NCBI RefSeq assembly: GCF_000143535.2
Contig: NC_037312.1
Location: 1,860,001-1,924,000, forward strand
Origin: Botrytis cinerea B05.10
Taxonomy: Eukaryota; Ascomycota; Leotiomycetes; Helotiales; Sclerotiniaceae
Direction of reading: 5' to 3'
DNA length: 64,000 nt
The notes under the pieces are model-generated. The model worked only from the letters and a program-made list of their open reading frames with translations. It did not search any database and was not told the DNA's origin. Made by a program: the position numbers and the translations under genes. Every line of letters begins with the position of its first letter. Positions within the stretch are counted from its first letter, which is position 1. Below are positions 45,414-57,570 of the stretch, piece by piece.

Positions 45414-46661
45414 ATGGAGTCTTCACGATCAGGTGTTGCATCACCTAATGAAAAGCTACCGATCACCACATTCGATTCAACAGCTCAAGAGAAGAATAGG
45501 GTAGCAGCCAGGGGACATGAAAGCAGGTCTTTGAAGATCGCAATCCAATACCTAGCAGTAGTAATATTACTGAACATATTTCTTTACAATACGGTTCGAT
45601 ACTCTTCGGTGGAGACTACGAAATTCGGTGGTTGCTCTCATGAGAACGGTCCTTTAGGTTCCTCGGAATATAAGAATGATATAGGCAAGTTCTCATCAGA
45701 GTTAAAGTCTGGAGACAGGAGCCATGAAAAAGATCGCCCGTCAGCATGGTTGCTTGAAGCAGCAGGCGCTTACACTACAAAGACATCTGTGTCATTCAGC
45801 GATGTCACCGATATCTGCGCCAATTACTCTGGAGACTACTCCTCATTACATTGTACAACAAACACTATTGCGTCTATACTACTTCTCAGCAACTCTATAG
45901 TTTCTCTCCGATCAGAACTTATCAATTTTACCACTCCGCATCTTTTCAATGGACGACCGCTGGATCCCAACTTTGATCCACCAGCTCTACTGGACATGAT
46001 GTACCCTAACCCTCCAGAATTTCCGAGAACTGTACCATATCATATTACCCATACTATCGGTTCTTCTGTTCAACACGTAGGATACTATTGTCCCCTCTCA
46101 TCCCCATGCACCAACCCATTATTCAGCATCTCAACCCATGAAGACATTCCCATGCTCTTCACGTTCTCCCATTCTATCCTCGGTACCCACACAAATTCTC
46201 TCAAATTTAGTTTCGGAACTGCGACAGGCTATCACTTTTCTACCAATGGTTTCGCGAATGGTGGTTTTGATATACTGCTTGAAAAAGCAGAGTCTCCTAT
46301 GCTTGACCCCAAAAGCGATTACTCTCAGATGAAACAGGAAGTACATTGTCTTCTCAGTGATGGACTGAAACTACCCGGTCTCTTCTTCAATATCCACAGT
46401 CCTGGCTTTAGGGAGAAAGGCCTTCATGGGGAAATAAGTCCCTGGACCCGCAATGAGAGAAGTGAGATAGAGCGAATGGAGACGATTCTGACGCCGGGAC
46501 AAAATATGGCTACTTGTGCTGCGGTTATAGCAACGCGGCATTCTAAGAAATTGGAATTATGGCTTTTGGGGGGTTCTTTTTTGGGATTGGCTCTCTCAGG
46601 AGTAGTTGTGTCGCTTTTTGCTCGTTGGCTCGAGAACAGACAGGGAATGATTAAATTATGA
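45414..46661 (+). CDS. Unrecognised two-TM glycoprotein
   Basis: A single intact exon of 415 codons. Two membrane segments, about 44-60 (IQYLAVVILLNIFLYNT) and about 384-406 (LELWLLGGSFLGLALSGVVV), bracket a large segment of about 320 residues with Asn-X-Ser/Thr sites (NYS, NFT) and several cysteines (ICANYS, LHCTTN, YYCPLSSPC). The layout suggests a lumenal or extracellular loop with both ends in the cytosol. Parts of the loop, such as FSFGTATGYHFSTNGFANGG, are rich in Gly/Phe/Thr and could be beta-structured. No family is recognised. Confidence 0.75.
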   Translation: MESSRSGVASPNEKLPITTFDSTAQEKNRVAARGHESRSLKIAIQYLAVVILLNIFLYNTVRYSSVETTKFGGCSHENGPLGSSEYKNDIGKFSSELKSGDRSHEKDRPSAWLLEAAGAYTTKTSVSFSDVTDICANYSGDYSSLHCTTNTIASILLLSNSIVSLRSELINFTTPHLFNGRPLDPNFDPPALLDMMYPNPPEFPRTVPYHITHTIGSSVQHVGYYCPLSSPCTNPLFSISTHEDIPMLFTFSHSILGTHTNSLKFSFGTATGYHFSTNGFANGGFDILLEKAESPMLDPKSDYSQMKQEVHCLLSDGLKLPGLFFNIHSPGFREKGLHGEISPWTRNERSEIERMETILTPGQNMATCAAVIATRHSKKLELWLLGGSFLGLALSGVVVSLFARWLENRQGMIKL

Positions 46662-46953
46662 TCGAGGAATAGAGTCGACGGCGTTTGGTAGATCAAGGTC
46701 TTGGAAAATTAAAATTTGAGGGAGAGGGGGGTAATCCACAGGGACCCGGTATAGAATAGACATGGGGATATCATGATGTTATGCCCGAGTCGGAGTTTGA
46801 TTTGATTAAGTAGATACCAAGTCAATATATGTTTATAGTGCTAATATTCCATTTCAATACTGAGATACTCAGTCGTTAAACAACACTGAAAACACCTGGT
46901 AAACTTCACAAGTAAAAAAATCATCATCCAATGACTAGACTTTGCCACTCCAC

Positions 46954-47834
46954 CTAGCCACTCAACACCTTATTCCCAATCTTGACCAGATCCTCATTCA
47001 ACAACGTCTCTTTCTCAATTCCATTTACTGCGTGCTCCAGCAAAGTCGCCGCAATCTGACTAACATCCACAATCGGAAGCCCAATAAGTCTTCTCCCAAT
47101 TGTCGATAACACACTAACCACCAATCCTTGCCGACGATCCGGTCCATCTATCAGTCCCGGTTTCGCTATACATGCTTCCACAGTCCCATTTGACGCTTTT
47201 GCGTAATCGATGACACGAGTTTCAGCTTCGCCCTACAGGAATATTCAATATTCAGTCATTCCTAAACAGGGGGGGAAAAACACGTACTCGCATCAAAAGA
47301 TAATCGCCCATAACCCAAGGCTTTTTGCTCTGATCTCTCTCACTCTTATGACCACTAACATAAAGAAATCGAAAGGGACTAGCCCCCTTTTCACGCGAAA
47401 GCTGGGTCATTGTTTCGAGACCGCTCACGGTGTACTCTACACAGATTTTTCTCGCTTCATCTAGTGTTGAATCTTTCATTTTAGAGGGGGTTATTGCAAG
47501 TAACCTATGTCATTGATTAATATTTCGGCAATCCATCCGCAAGCGGACAAATGAAGGGGCCAAGAATTAAATGGTAGAGAAAGGAGAGATAGCAATACCA
47601 AACACAAGCATCAGCACCCTCAAGTTCCTTCTTCACATTATCTAAATAATTTAAGAAATCATCACAAATGACAGCTTTGAATTTGGTGATGTCAGCATTA
47701 TCATCCAGGGTTTGTGGCACAGGTGTTTCACGGCGAGCAAGTGCTATTACAGATGTGACGTCTGGACTAGAGAGGGCTTGTTTGATGAGTTCTGTGGCGA
47801 CAAAACCAGTTGATCCGGCGACGATGAGTTTCAT
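46954..47834 (-). CDS. NAD(P)-binding atypical short-chain dehydrogenase
   Basis: Exons 47834-47599, 47504-47288 and 47232-46954 encode 243 residues. The start MKLIVAGSTGFVATELIKQA has the G-x2-G-x2-(G/A) nucleotide-binding loop of extended/atypical SDRs, followed by VIALARRE. Splicing restores DACVWLLAITPSKM, YVSGHKSERDQ and then GEAETRVIDYA, the usual order of a strand, an SG/YVS strand end and the helix with GE-x-E. ACIAKPGLIDGP matches the (R)P-(G)-(x)I/L motif after the active site. There is no classical YxxxK, as expected for atypical members that act as NmrA/HIM1-like sensors or reductases. The C-terminal IGRRLIGLPIVDVSQIA fits the family. Substrate and partner are unknown. Confidence 0.88.
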
Positions 47835-48607
47835 GGTTGCAAGATATTTGGGAAGAAATTCGAATGATCGAGACTAAAATTACGAGTTTAGGGTGAGAAA
47901 CGAAAGCAACCTACTAATAAGTAGTAGATAGCGCCACAAACTGTTGGGCATGTCGGGGTTTGGTGTTCGCTAACTCCATGTGCAACGGCCCCCAGGGGAG
48001 AATACTCATAATTGACATCACGTGTTTGAACAATGAACGAGAATCGCGTACAAGGCCGATTAAGGCCATAGCGAATGAGCCAACCAAAAGGGTGAGCAAG
48101 GTCGACGAACAAATAATAAGTAATGCTTATTAACGGCAACTGCAATCAAATAGTGAATAAAATCAGAGAGAAACAAAACATGAAGTGATTGTTAGCAATT
48201 GGATGCACTCCCAGCTACTAGAGAATTATTTGAAAAGTTCTAGGCACATGAAAAGATTAGATTGACTCTTCACTAGGTTGACCAGCCAGAAACTCAATGG
48301 GGCTGAGATCAAACGAAATTAGATAATGAGAAAATGTTCAGCCATAATTTCAATCAAATGCTTCAAAGTTATCTAATTATGTTTGCAAACAGAGCAAACC
48401 AGGTTAACTAAATTCTCAACTCCATCGCTTATTTCTCGATTCGCCATTCCCATGAGAATTCGATTCCATCCTCCCAATCCTAAATCCAAGGCCGACCAAC
48501 TACCGAATACAAAAAGGATATACCACACTAATGCATTGGCTATGACAAAGTATATTTAATCGAGTACCTATAAGCTTCTTTCCCCCTCAAAGAAGTAGTT
48601 TCTCGTC
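47835..48607. other. Spacer, no gene seen
   Basis: AT-rich sequence between the SDR promoter and the alpha-actinin 3' end. No coding frame was found. Confidence 0.45.
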
Positions 48608-51600
48608 TCAATGAGCCCCATTTGCCTTTCCACCACTCCCACTCGCTCTCTTTGGACTTCTTCCGTTGGTTAATTCGCTCAAAGCGCCCTCATTTCCATC
48701 TTCATCATTTCCTCCAAGTAATTTGTCCATAAAACTGATGTAATCATATTGTGGCATACCTCTGTCCTCTTGTAGATCAGGGCCTTTGTGTATCGGTATG
48801 AATTGAGTCAATTTTTCGATGACTTCATCAGGTACCAAACTATGTCTCAAATCCATTTCTGTAACATATGGTTTGCCGTCCGCAACTTCGCGGAAGGACT
48901 GGAAAACTTGCTCCGCTGTATTTTGATCTTCTGTGACATCCACCATAAATCGGATGAATTCTTCGAATGTTACGTAGTCTTTTCCATTTGATGTGTCGAG
49001 GAAATAGTCGTGCATTTCGTCTTCGGAGAAAACGAGACCTAGTGATGCCAAGGCTGCACTGAATTCCAACTCTTGTAAACTGTTGGTGGCGTCGCGATCA
49101 AAATGTCGGAAAACACTTTCGAATTCTTCAAGTTGTATTGGCGTCAGATTTGTCATGTTGCGAGCCACTACTTGGTTGTCCAAGAACGCCAACTTCTTTG
49201 CAACCGAGTTTTTGACGAGACTCATCTCGTAACAAAGCTCATCGTATGTGTAAGTCGTAAAATCATTCTCCTCAATATTTGCTTCCTCGCATTTCTTGTC
49301 TATGGCCTCGATTTGGTCCAAGAATTGATTGAGAGGTGGAAGATTATCATGTAGTCGACGTACATGAACCAGTTGATCCTCCACATCACCCTCCAGTCCT
49401 GATATTGCCAATTGCATAGTATTCAAAGTAGTGGCGAAGTCGTTAGCTTTGTCGGCGAAAGATCTTCGTAAGGCATTTTTGATACTAAAAATTATTAGGA
49501 TGATTCAGCTTACACATGGATAAAACTTACTCCCTGATCGTCTCGTTTATCAGTTGACCTCTTGCCATTTCCCCCTTCATTAATTTCGCCCATTCTTCAT
49601 CTAGAACACTCAACCTTAACTCTGGAGGTGGATCATAAGCTCGAAGACGGTATGTGCTGAGCTTCGTCTTTATGTTTCCTAACAGCGCTGCAAGATCACT
49701 CTTCTCCGCAACCCATTCTCTTTTCTGGCCTCTTTTGTATGAGCTAAAGTGTGTCGCTTGTTTCTTTGCATCCGCATATGTGCCCTCGAAAGTCGCATCT
49801 TGCCAAGTAATAACCTGCTCCTTAATACTCTTCAAAAGTGCTCTCATTCTCTTCTCGTAAGCACTCTGCATCTCCCAAGCTCCTTGCATGTTGTTAACGA
49901 ACTTCTCTACTCTTCGGCCAGCGTTTTCGACCTTCTCCATCTGCGAAAAGGCATGGAACCAATAGGCAATGTAGGTCATCAAACTCCTCTCATCCGGTTT
50001 AGCCACGTCGCAGACATCCTCAACATCCAAAAGTGCCGGAATACCAATTTCCTTAGTAGCAATGTCAAAAGCTAATTGCATATTTCCTCTGTGGTCATCC
50101 TTGTCCAAAGTATCATAATCGATCAGATCTGGGCGATGTATATCAAGCAATGCGCAGAATGCTAAGCCATCATTCCAACTGTCTGTAAAATTTCGAACGT
50201 CGACTTCTTCGTAACAAGCCGTTTTTCTTTGACACCACAGCAATAAACCTTCCTTGGCAGTCATACCTTCCAAGTTGATATCGGAGATGGTAAATCGAAG
50301 AATAAGCGTCCAGATCAAGCCGAGTATGATTTTGCGATTCCCATCCACAACATCTTCGGCTCCGATGTTTGTCATTTGAATTCCTCTAGATTTGATGAAG
50401 TCTAGCGACAAATTTGCGTTCTCGAATCGCTGCACTCGTAGTTTAGGCTTCGCGGCATATCGACCGAGTGATTCGTTGGAAAGGCATTCGAGAAGATGGA
50501 TGAGAATGACCTACCATGTTAGCATTCAAGAAGAAAAACCTCGCAGAGTGAACTTACCCCATCGCTCAAATCTTTAACCAAATCTATTACTTCCAGTTTC
50601 CTGTGCGCTATCTTCGTGTTCAACCTAATTTCTAGTAAATATCCCATTCATGCTTCGTAAACACAATCGACCAGCTTACCATTTTGTGAAAGTTTTCTGT
50701 TGCACCGTAATCCACTGTTGCTGTTCAGCAAAAGCCATCTTTCCAAGCTGATGCTCATGCAGCGGTTCAACTGCTTTCAACGCTTCCCCTGAGCCTGAAT
50801 TTGATCCCTTGGATTTATTTCTATGCTGGTACCTCTTTCTTCTTCTTCCTAGCCCGAGCTCTTCCTCGCCTTTCTCAGGTTTCTCTGCAGATCTCTGCAA
50901 TCGTGCTGCCTCGGAAAATTGTCTCGAACGTAGTGTCTCGCGTTCTCTTTGGCTCGCAGATCTTTCCCGCCTCACAACCCTAGGTGGTGTCGCAGGTGGG
51001 GTATTCGGAGCGTTTATCTCAAAATCTGTTGTGGAAGAAGAAAGCCTCTTTTCTTGGTTTTGCGTGTGACTATGATTTTCAATAGGAGTTGGTGAAATTG
51101 TGCGCGAGTGACGTGGTGATGTGGATGTGCTGGTTTCCTCAATTTTGTTTACTTCTAAATTAGGATTGGCGGTAGTTGCCGGCGGTGACCCCACCAAGCA
51201 ACGATCGTTGCCAGGGGTGTCAAAAATTGCCGAAGCGGCAAGCGGCGTTGGCGTTTGTTTCCCCTTGATCTCTTCAACATGATCACCAATTTCCGATGAT
51301 GGTGGCGACGGTGGTGACGGTTGTAAAGGGACTTCAATGGTTTTTGATGATATCGATGGTAGCGTTAATTCTGACGCTGAATTTTCTTCAACTTTTTCCC
51401 TGGTAACGTCCGGTTCCACGTTGGTTTCATCCACTCTAACATCTTTCTCTTCCAAACTCTCGATTTCGTCCTTCACATCTAAATCTTTCACTACCAAAGT
51501 ATCTTCCTCCTCTATGTATTTCTCCTCCATGCTTTCGGCTTCCTCTTTATCATCCTCTAGTCTCTCTTCCCCCCTCGGATTCTGTTCCCTCTTTATATCT

Positions 51601-51836
51601 TCCTCTTCCAATCTTGCATCTAGATCTTTCACCACAAACAAATCTTCATCTCCAGCTTCTTCGATTTTTCCAGTCTCTCCTTCTTTTCTCGTCGCATCTA
51701 GATCTTTGATCACGATGATATCCTCTATTCTTTCACTCAATACATCTTCTTCTTTCGCTTCTTTGCTTGGGGTATCATTTTTTGGCGGTTCGATCTTTGG
51801 CTCTATCCTCAATGATTTCTTTAAGGCGGAAAACAT
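48608..51836 (-). CDS. acnA: Alpha-actinin with a long acidic N-terminal extension
   Basis: Exons 51836-50680, 50624-50558, 50510-49531 and 49484-48608 encode 1026 residues. Alpha-actinin crosslinks F-actin at the contractile ring and at hyphal tips. From residue 367 the protein is standard: MAFAEQQQWITVQQKTFTKW starts CH1, KIAHRKLEVIDLVKDLSDG and LRVQRFENANLSLDFI follow, CH2 has WNDGLAFCALLDIHRPDL, then two spectrin-like helical repeats and a C-terminal EF-hand pair (first loop DRDATNSLQELE). This 660-residue part is the usual fungal length. The 366 residues before it are one open frame: an acidic, Glu/Lys-rich, Pro/Ser-containing stretch with three (I/V)KDLD repeats at about 43-47, 69-73 and 116-120. 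The frame's 14 extra codons up to a GTG at 51878 are not used here. Translation could also begin at residue 367. Confidence 0.9.
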
Positions 51837-53237
51837 ATTGAAAACAAAACTGAACACAAAAGCAACAAAGGGCTTCACAATGGAATGAATCGAGAACCTT
51901 TAAGTAAAGGCTCACAGCTACAATTAAATACACAGCCAAACTACTCAAGGTTAGGGTCATTTTTGCATGATGAAACATCAATTCATTCGTGTTTCTGATC
52001 AGCAGCCCACAATCTTTGCATCAAAGCGGAACATCACTGGTTGAAGAAATTTAGGGTTCCTTACCAGTGTATCATATTGCCTACCATACAATGAGTTTAT
52101 CATGCAAATGATCAATCTCGAACCTCACAAATTTATCACAAAGACCTATTCAGCAATTTCATAGCATTGCCGATCAGTCCTTGTTGCCCATATTATCAAC
52201 CGAGAATGATGAACTATAATCATTTTCCATTTCTCGATTTACATGCAAAGCGTACTTTCAGCAGGACGGTTCTACCGGGACACCACAGATATACACTGTT
52301 TCCAATATTCGAGATCAAACAACCAAATCGTTATTTGGACTTGAATATTTTGAAACCTGTGAAGAAATCATCGTGCCGAGATTTTTGCGGATTTTTGTAT
52401 GATGTGAGGCTTATATGTTTTTATGCTAGACTAATTCATATGGTAACATAGCAATATATACCTAGGTAGTTATATATGCTGCATTGATATTATACAATTA
52501 CAGATCTTGGGGGGGAAGCGGGGGGCGCAAGGGGTTTCCCCTTTATGTCTGCGCTCCCAAATACAAGGGCTCTAAAACGACGAGTGCAATGCACGCCCTA
52601 AAGTACCTGTTCAATAGTCCGAACTGCAGCCCAATTATCAAAAGCTTTGGAACATCAATTCCTTTTGAATATTGAATTTATTTTAGGAATCGAAATAATG
52701 TTGATCGTTAATGAGTTGATTTGAATCAATAAATTTATAAAACGGTCAATAATTGTATTTTGAGAAATTCAAAACTAGAATTTTAAAATAATTCGTCGTT
52801 TGGGCTATGGGAAACACTGTGCATGCCCCCAAAAGCAACTAGAATATTCGGAATACTTTAACTTCTCGATTCATTTGGCACTGCAAATAAAAACAAAAAT
52901 GGATATTGATATCAATTCTCAGAATCGACTTTCAATGTTTCCATTGTCTGGTTTTGACTGATTGAATGTATCAATTGTTACGGTTCTGTAGAGCGTACGT
53001 ACAGACACGGGAAGCCGCAATTATCTTGTAACAATCGTGTTCAAAACAGATTGCATGAATGAAGAATATATTGGAAACAATTTATTAGCTGCCATCCCAA
53101 CGCTACGACATTTCAGATATTCTGATACTCAAACGCCTCAATAAACCATGACAGATATGTCCAAATTCGCGAACACTCATCCTGCCCCACTATTTTATAC
53201 GCCCGTCACCCCATTGAGTCTCACAACTTGCACTCTA
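51837..53237. other. Spacer with G-rich patch and dispersed element
   Basis: No gene was seen. It contains the promoter of alpha-actinin, a G-rich patch at 52509-52535 and a compact copy of the dispersed element at 52610-52634. Confidence 0.5.
52610..52634. repeat. Compact copy of the dispersed element
   Basis: It reads TTCAATAGTCCGAACTGCAG and continues CCCAA, the reverse complement of the 16410-16434 element with three substitutions. Similarity continues on the CCCAA side for some 10 nt (ATCA-AA). Confidence 0.6.
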
Positions 53238-55215
53238 TTAATAACCAAAAGCGGTATTCGAACAACCAGCTTTGACGCATTTCAGACAATAAAGTGGCAG
53301 CTTTTCGCAAATTTTAGTGAAAGCAGCGCATTTGGAGAGATTCTTCCAGCCAGCAGTCGTAGCGCATTTCAAGGTATCTGCATAACAGGCAGCGGCTGAT
53401 TTTTGGCATGTCAACATGGTGTTGAAAGGAGTAACCTTGCCACACCATTTTCCCACTGTTACAGCGCATGTTGCCGCTGGGGTTGGGGCTTTCGTTGGCG
53501 TCGCTACAGTCGCCGAAGTCGATTGCTTGACCGTCGATGAACTCTTTACAGAGCTCGTGGACGACTTCACGGAACTAAGAGCAGTGCTTGTGGATCTCAA
53601 AGTTGTGACGGTCGCAGATACAGCAGAACTTTGGGCAGTTGTAGCGACTGTTGCTGATGTGCCGCTGGTCTTTGCGGTTGCAGAAGTACTTTGAGATGAG
53701 ACTGCGACAGAAGATGACGTTGTGGAACCGGAGGTGAGAGAGCGATACCAATTTGTTCTATCGGTGTCACCCAAACAGTCACCTACGGTAACGCCCTTCC
53801 ATCCTCTGGCCTTGATTTGATCGAAATAATAGGTGGAAAGGTTGCCAACGGATTGCTGTACAATATCGTGCTGAATAGAAAGGTAGTCTTGAACGGCTGT
53901 TGAAGCAAGCGCTTTCTGCACAATGTTCTTGGAATTCTGAATTTGCGATGGCAGGGGGTTTAGATAATCCTGAGTGTCCAAATCGAAATAGACTCTGTGG
54001 TATCCTAGGGTTTGCATATCTGCCCAACATCCTGATGCCTCAGTACAATCAGAATAAGGAGGTCTCATGTAAGTTGGCCATTTTCCGATGATGTTATTGA
54101 AGGCCATCTCGTTCTTTACCATCTGTTGCATTCGAAGGTCGTGTGAAATATTTGAAAGAGAGTAATGACTCCAGGTGTGGGATGCAACTTGATGTCCTTC
54201 GGCAATCATACGTTGAATCAAAGATGGATAGGGAGCGGTGGTGTCGATCTCTCCTTTTCCATTGTTGTTGCCGGTGATAAAAAATGTCGCTTGATAACCA
54301 TATGACTTCAAGATATCGAGGAGATCGGATGTATAGTTGTATGGGCCATCATCGTAGGTAAGGGCTACGACATTAGTTTGCACGCAGTCATAGATATCAT
54401 CCGTATAGGTGATAGGTCCCATCAATGGTCTTGCAACATTAAGAGTTGATGCTCCGGCAGGCGTTGCATCTGAGTCGCATCTTCCATATCCAAGTAAGCA
54501 ACTTCCTGGGTCGGCACAATAGTCTTGGGTAGTTCCGCAGTATCCGGAAACTTATGACGGATTAGTAAGTTAATTGGCATCATCAGGACTCGTCCACTCA
54601 CCACTACAGCATTGGTTTCCTCCACAAGTTGCACCACCAAAGTTTGGACCACAAGTTCCTCCTGTGGTTGGCTCGGCAGCAGCAGTGTTACAAGCTCCAA
54701 ATGTAGACTGGCATCCTACGTCGCAATAATCGGTTGTGTTTCCACAATATCCCGACGTAGAACAGCAAAGTCCTCCAGTGCAAGAAAGTCCCCCATTGCT
54801 TGCTCCACATGTGAAAGTGTTCTCTGACGGCTGGACTGTTGCCCCAGTACAAGTTCCAAAGGCAGTTTGGCAGCCAGTTCCGCAGTAGTCTAGGTAAACA
54901 CAAATTAGCTTGTGAACAATATGTGCATGTGCATGTTATTTGGAGATTCGCAAACATACCAGTTGTGTTTCCACAATATCCATAGGCGGAACAGCATCCT
55001 CCCGTGTTTACAGTAGCGTCACAAGAATAGCTATTGTTTGCTCCTGCGAATGAATTTCCGCAAGTGTTGTCTGTACTTATTGTAGCTCGCTTGGAAAGGA
55101 AGGCCAGAAAGCCAGGGTCTTGAGAATCAGTTCCCTCCACTGGAAACGCAAGGCCCATACCACTGAGCATAAAGCCCGTGGCCAGAGTTAAAAAGAATGA
55201 TTTCATCTTGGTCAT
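53238..55215 (-). CDS. Chitin deacetylase with three CBM18 domains
   Basis: Exons 55215-54960, 54889-54602 and 54550-53238 encode 618 residues. It removes acetyl groups from chitin, making chitosan at the cell wall or outside it. A signal peptide ([15 protein letters not shown]) is followed by three Cys-rich chitin-binding modules ending in [13 protein letters not shown]..., [16 protein letters not shown] and [16 protein letters not shown]. The NodB-type catalytic domain has TYDDGP at 246-251, metal-binding HTWSH at 306-310 and RPPYSD at 344-349. Then come a Ser/Thr-rich linker (about 460-545) and a C-terminal domain with about ten Cys that I do not recognise ([12 protein letters not shown] ... 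CLKCVKAGC). Intron 1 and intron 2 interrupt CBM18 coding. The start may also be the ATG at 55206. Confidence 0.93.
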
Positions 55216-56310
55216 TAATAAATTACAAAATAGTCCGTTGGAAAATGTACACTAAAAGAATTGAAGGAGGTAATGAATGATTGGATATACTATGGAAAAG
55301 AACGAAGAAAAAGAATGTCAGTTGAAAAAAGAATGTCAATGGTCTGATATGCCGGAGTAGGGGTGAGGAGGAAGGAAAAATGAAAGACATTGACGAAAAG
55401 CAAGATATATATAACATCATCATTCCTCGGGTCGACATATCAGGAAATGACTCGACACATCATTACCAAGCTACAAGAAAATGCCACATCGGACGCCGTC
55501 TGTTCTTTGACTACTTTCATGGTGGGATATTTACATGCATCTATCAATTGATTCCCAGAATTATCGCCAAGTTGTGTGGCCAAGGAGGACATGGCGTTGC
55601 TAGGCGTCGTCCCGTCTCCTTGGAAAGAGTCCGTGGAACTAAATCAAAGATTCCGATCGGAACGTTTCATGGATTTCATTCGTCGAATGTTTCTGAAACA
55701 TGGTCCTATGAAGGAAAATGGATTAAGATTTAAGGGGTAATGATGGAAGCTATAAATTGGTGGGGAAGCCTATCTATTTCCAGTAAAACTTATTTAGAGT
55801 GTTTATGCACAGTCACTATTTCTCTTATGACATTCATCCCAACTTTAACAAAAGAGAGAAGAGAATTAGTGTCGACCATTTTCTGAGGTCTAGATTCTTA
55901 TACTTGCTTACATATGACCTGGCAAGCGACAGGTTTTCTGTTTTCAAAATACTTGCTTGAGAGAAGTTGTCGCTCTCGGTCCTGGATAAGTTTCTGCACA
56001 GTCTTCAAAAAAATTCATCTGAACTCAAAGAGGTCAAAGCATAATGAAAAACACCGTTCATTCAATTTTTTTTATCTAAACTATATTCCTTCGCCCAAGT
56101 CCAAAAGAATGTGCCCAATCGTAATCATTAACTCGTCAATCTCTCTAATCATCATTCGTCTATCTTTTATTCGCCATTCATCGTTCGTCCATTATCAGTT
56201 ATCGTTTCCAAGTCGTCTATTGTCTAAATCAAGTTTGAGCTCTTTCATCATTTATCATCTTCCTTTCAGTGCAGGGGCTGATTGAAGAACTCAAGATGTC
56301 GAGAGACTCT
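55216..56310. other. Spacer, no gene seen
   Basis: AT-rich, with small ORFs lacking coding character. It holds the promoter of the chitin deacetylase and the 3' flank of the small secreted protein. Confidence 0.45.
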
Positions 56311-56841
56311 CTATGCCTAATTTATTTGTGTTAGCTTAATTCATGATTGATTATTACTGGCGGAGGTTAATAAGCTTACCTCGCAAGCATAGTCGGTGTA
56401 ACATTGCTCAATAGCCTCTGGCTCGTACAAGACAAATCTTGCAAGACGGATACACTTCAAGGCAGTGGTAGAGGTGCTGACAGTTGCGCTACCAACAGTA
56501 GCACCTGCCTTGGCGGTGTAAGCATCCTCGCCAATGACAACAGTCGCCTTGAAAGGAGTAGTGGCTTTCCAAGTTCCATCTTCGTAGTCAATGGAGTCAG
56601 AAGTGCTGAGAACAGCTGTCTTGCTTGGGGTCTGGCCAGCGAGAGACAAAGACTTGGTTGGGTAGTAGTCGATCTCAGCGTAGGCTGCGAAGGTGTTGTT
56701 GTTGAAGCAGTTAACGAGGTAGTAGATCTGGGTAGAGGCAGCGCGGGCATCAATGGCTGCTTCTGGGATTGCAGTTGGAGCGGCCGAGGTAAGGGCAGAG
56801 AGAAATAGGAGGGGGACAGAAGCGATGGTGGAGAAACGCAT
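56311..56841 (-). CDS. Small secreted protein, final exon of two codons
   Basis: Exons 56841-56380 and 56316-56311 encode 155 residues. MRFSTIASVPLLFLSALTSA is a clear signal peptide (cleavage about 20-21). The mature part is Thr/Ala/Ser-rich with beta-type sequence (TQIYYLVNCFNNNTFAAYAE) and cysteines in VNCFN, LKCIRL, QCYTD and YACE. After CYTDYACE a GTAAGC donor opens a 63-nt intron with a CTAAC branch and ATTAG acceptor, leaving an exon of only GCATAG (Ala, stop). Without splicing the frame runs 12 codons longer. No known domain; it could be a secreted effector-like or wall protein. Confidence 0.75.
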
Positions 56842-57570
56842 TTTGATGGTTGGCTTGAGAGACTCGAAGTGTGAAGAGTTTGAGAAGGGTTTGTAAGTTG
56901 TTGTAGAAGATCGTTGAGATGATTGAAGTGTTGTGATGATAGGAAATACTTTGCTGATGAAGCCTTCTTATATACTTTATTTTCGTAGGAAGATCGATGG
57001 ATCTCCGAAAATCTCTTCTCGACCAAGCTTTCCCTACGCATCGCTGTCCGCAAACGACCCTTGTATCACGATCGTGGGTACGATGATACACTATCGCCGT
57101 GAATAGCTTTCTTCAGGTAAGCCACTACACAACATAAGACACGATTTGAGACACTTGCATCAATCAGTATTTACTGGGCCTCGATATCATCTCTGGCGCC
57201 GATACGCTTTCTCGTCTCGGATACCCACCGGATCAGCCATAAAGATTCAACTGATAACGGTTTTCCAACAGCTCAGAACCGATAACTCTGGACCACGATC
57301 TAATTAAGGTTGTCCCATGTACAGAAAGAGGCACAGTTCAGTTGATGACTGGGCAACAGTGGTCCCGATAATCATTCTCAATATTTTTCTACATCATGTC
57401 GACGTTTTCCAAACGGGCTAGACTGCCTTGACATCCCAGTTCTTCCGTATTATTCCACCAAACAAAAAGCCAGTTCTAAATATCTTCAGCCATTGATGCC
57501 CTGTATCTGCAGGTCATCGATGTGTATGCAGGGTCGGAACGTACCCATATCGGTCTAAGCGATGCCCCCA
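56842..57570. other. Spacer, no gene seen
   Basis: It holds the promoter of the small secreted protein gene. Nothing else was found. Confidence 0.4.

Noticed and set aside
51337..51888. 183-codon plus-strand Ser-rich ORF
   Set aside because: It is the complement of the acidic alpha-actinin extension. The minus-strand frame is favoured because it continues directly into the CH domain.
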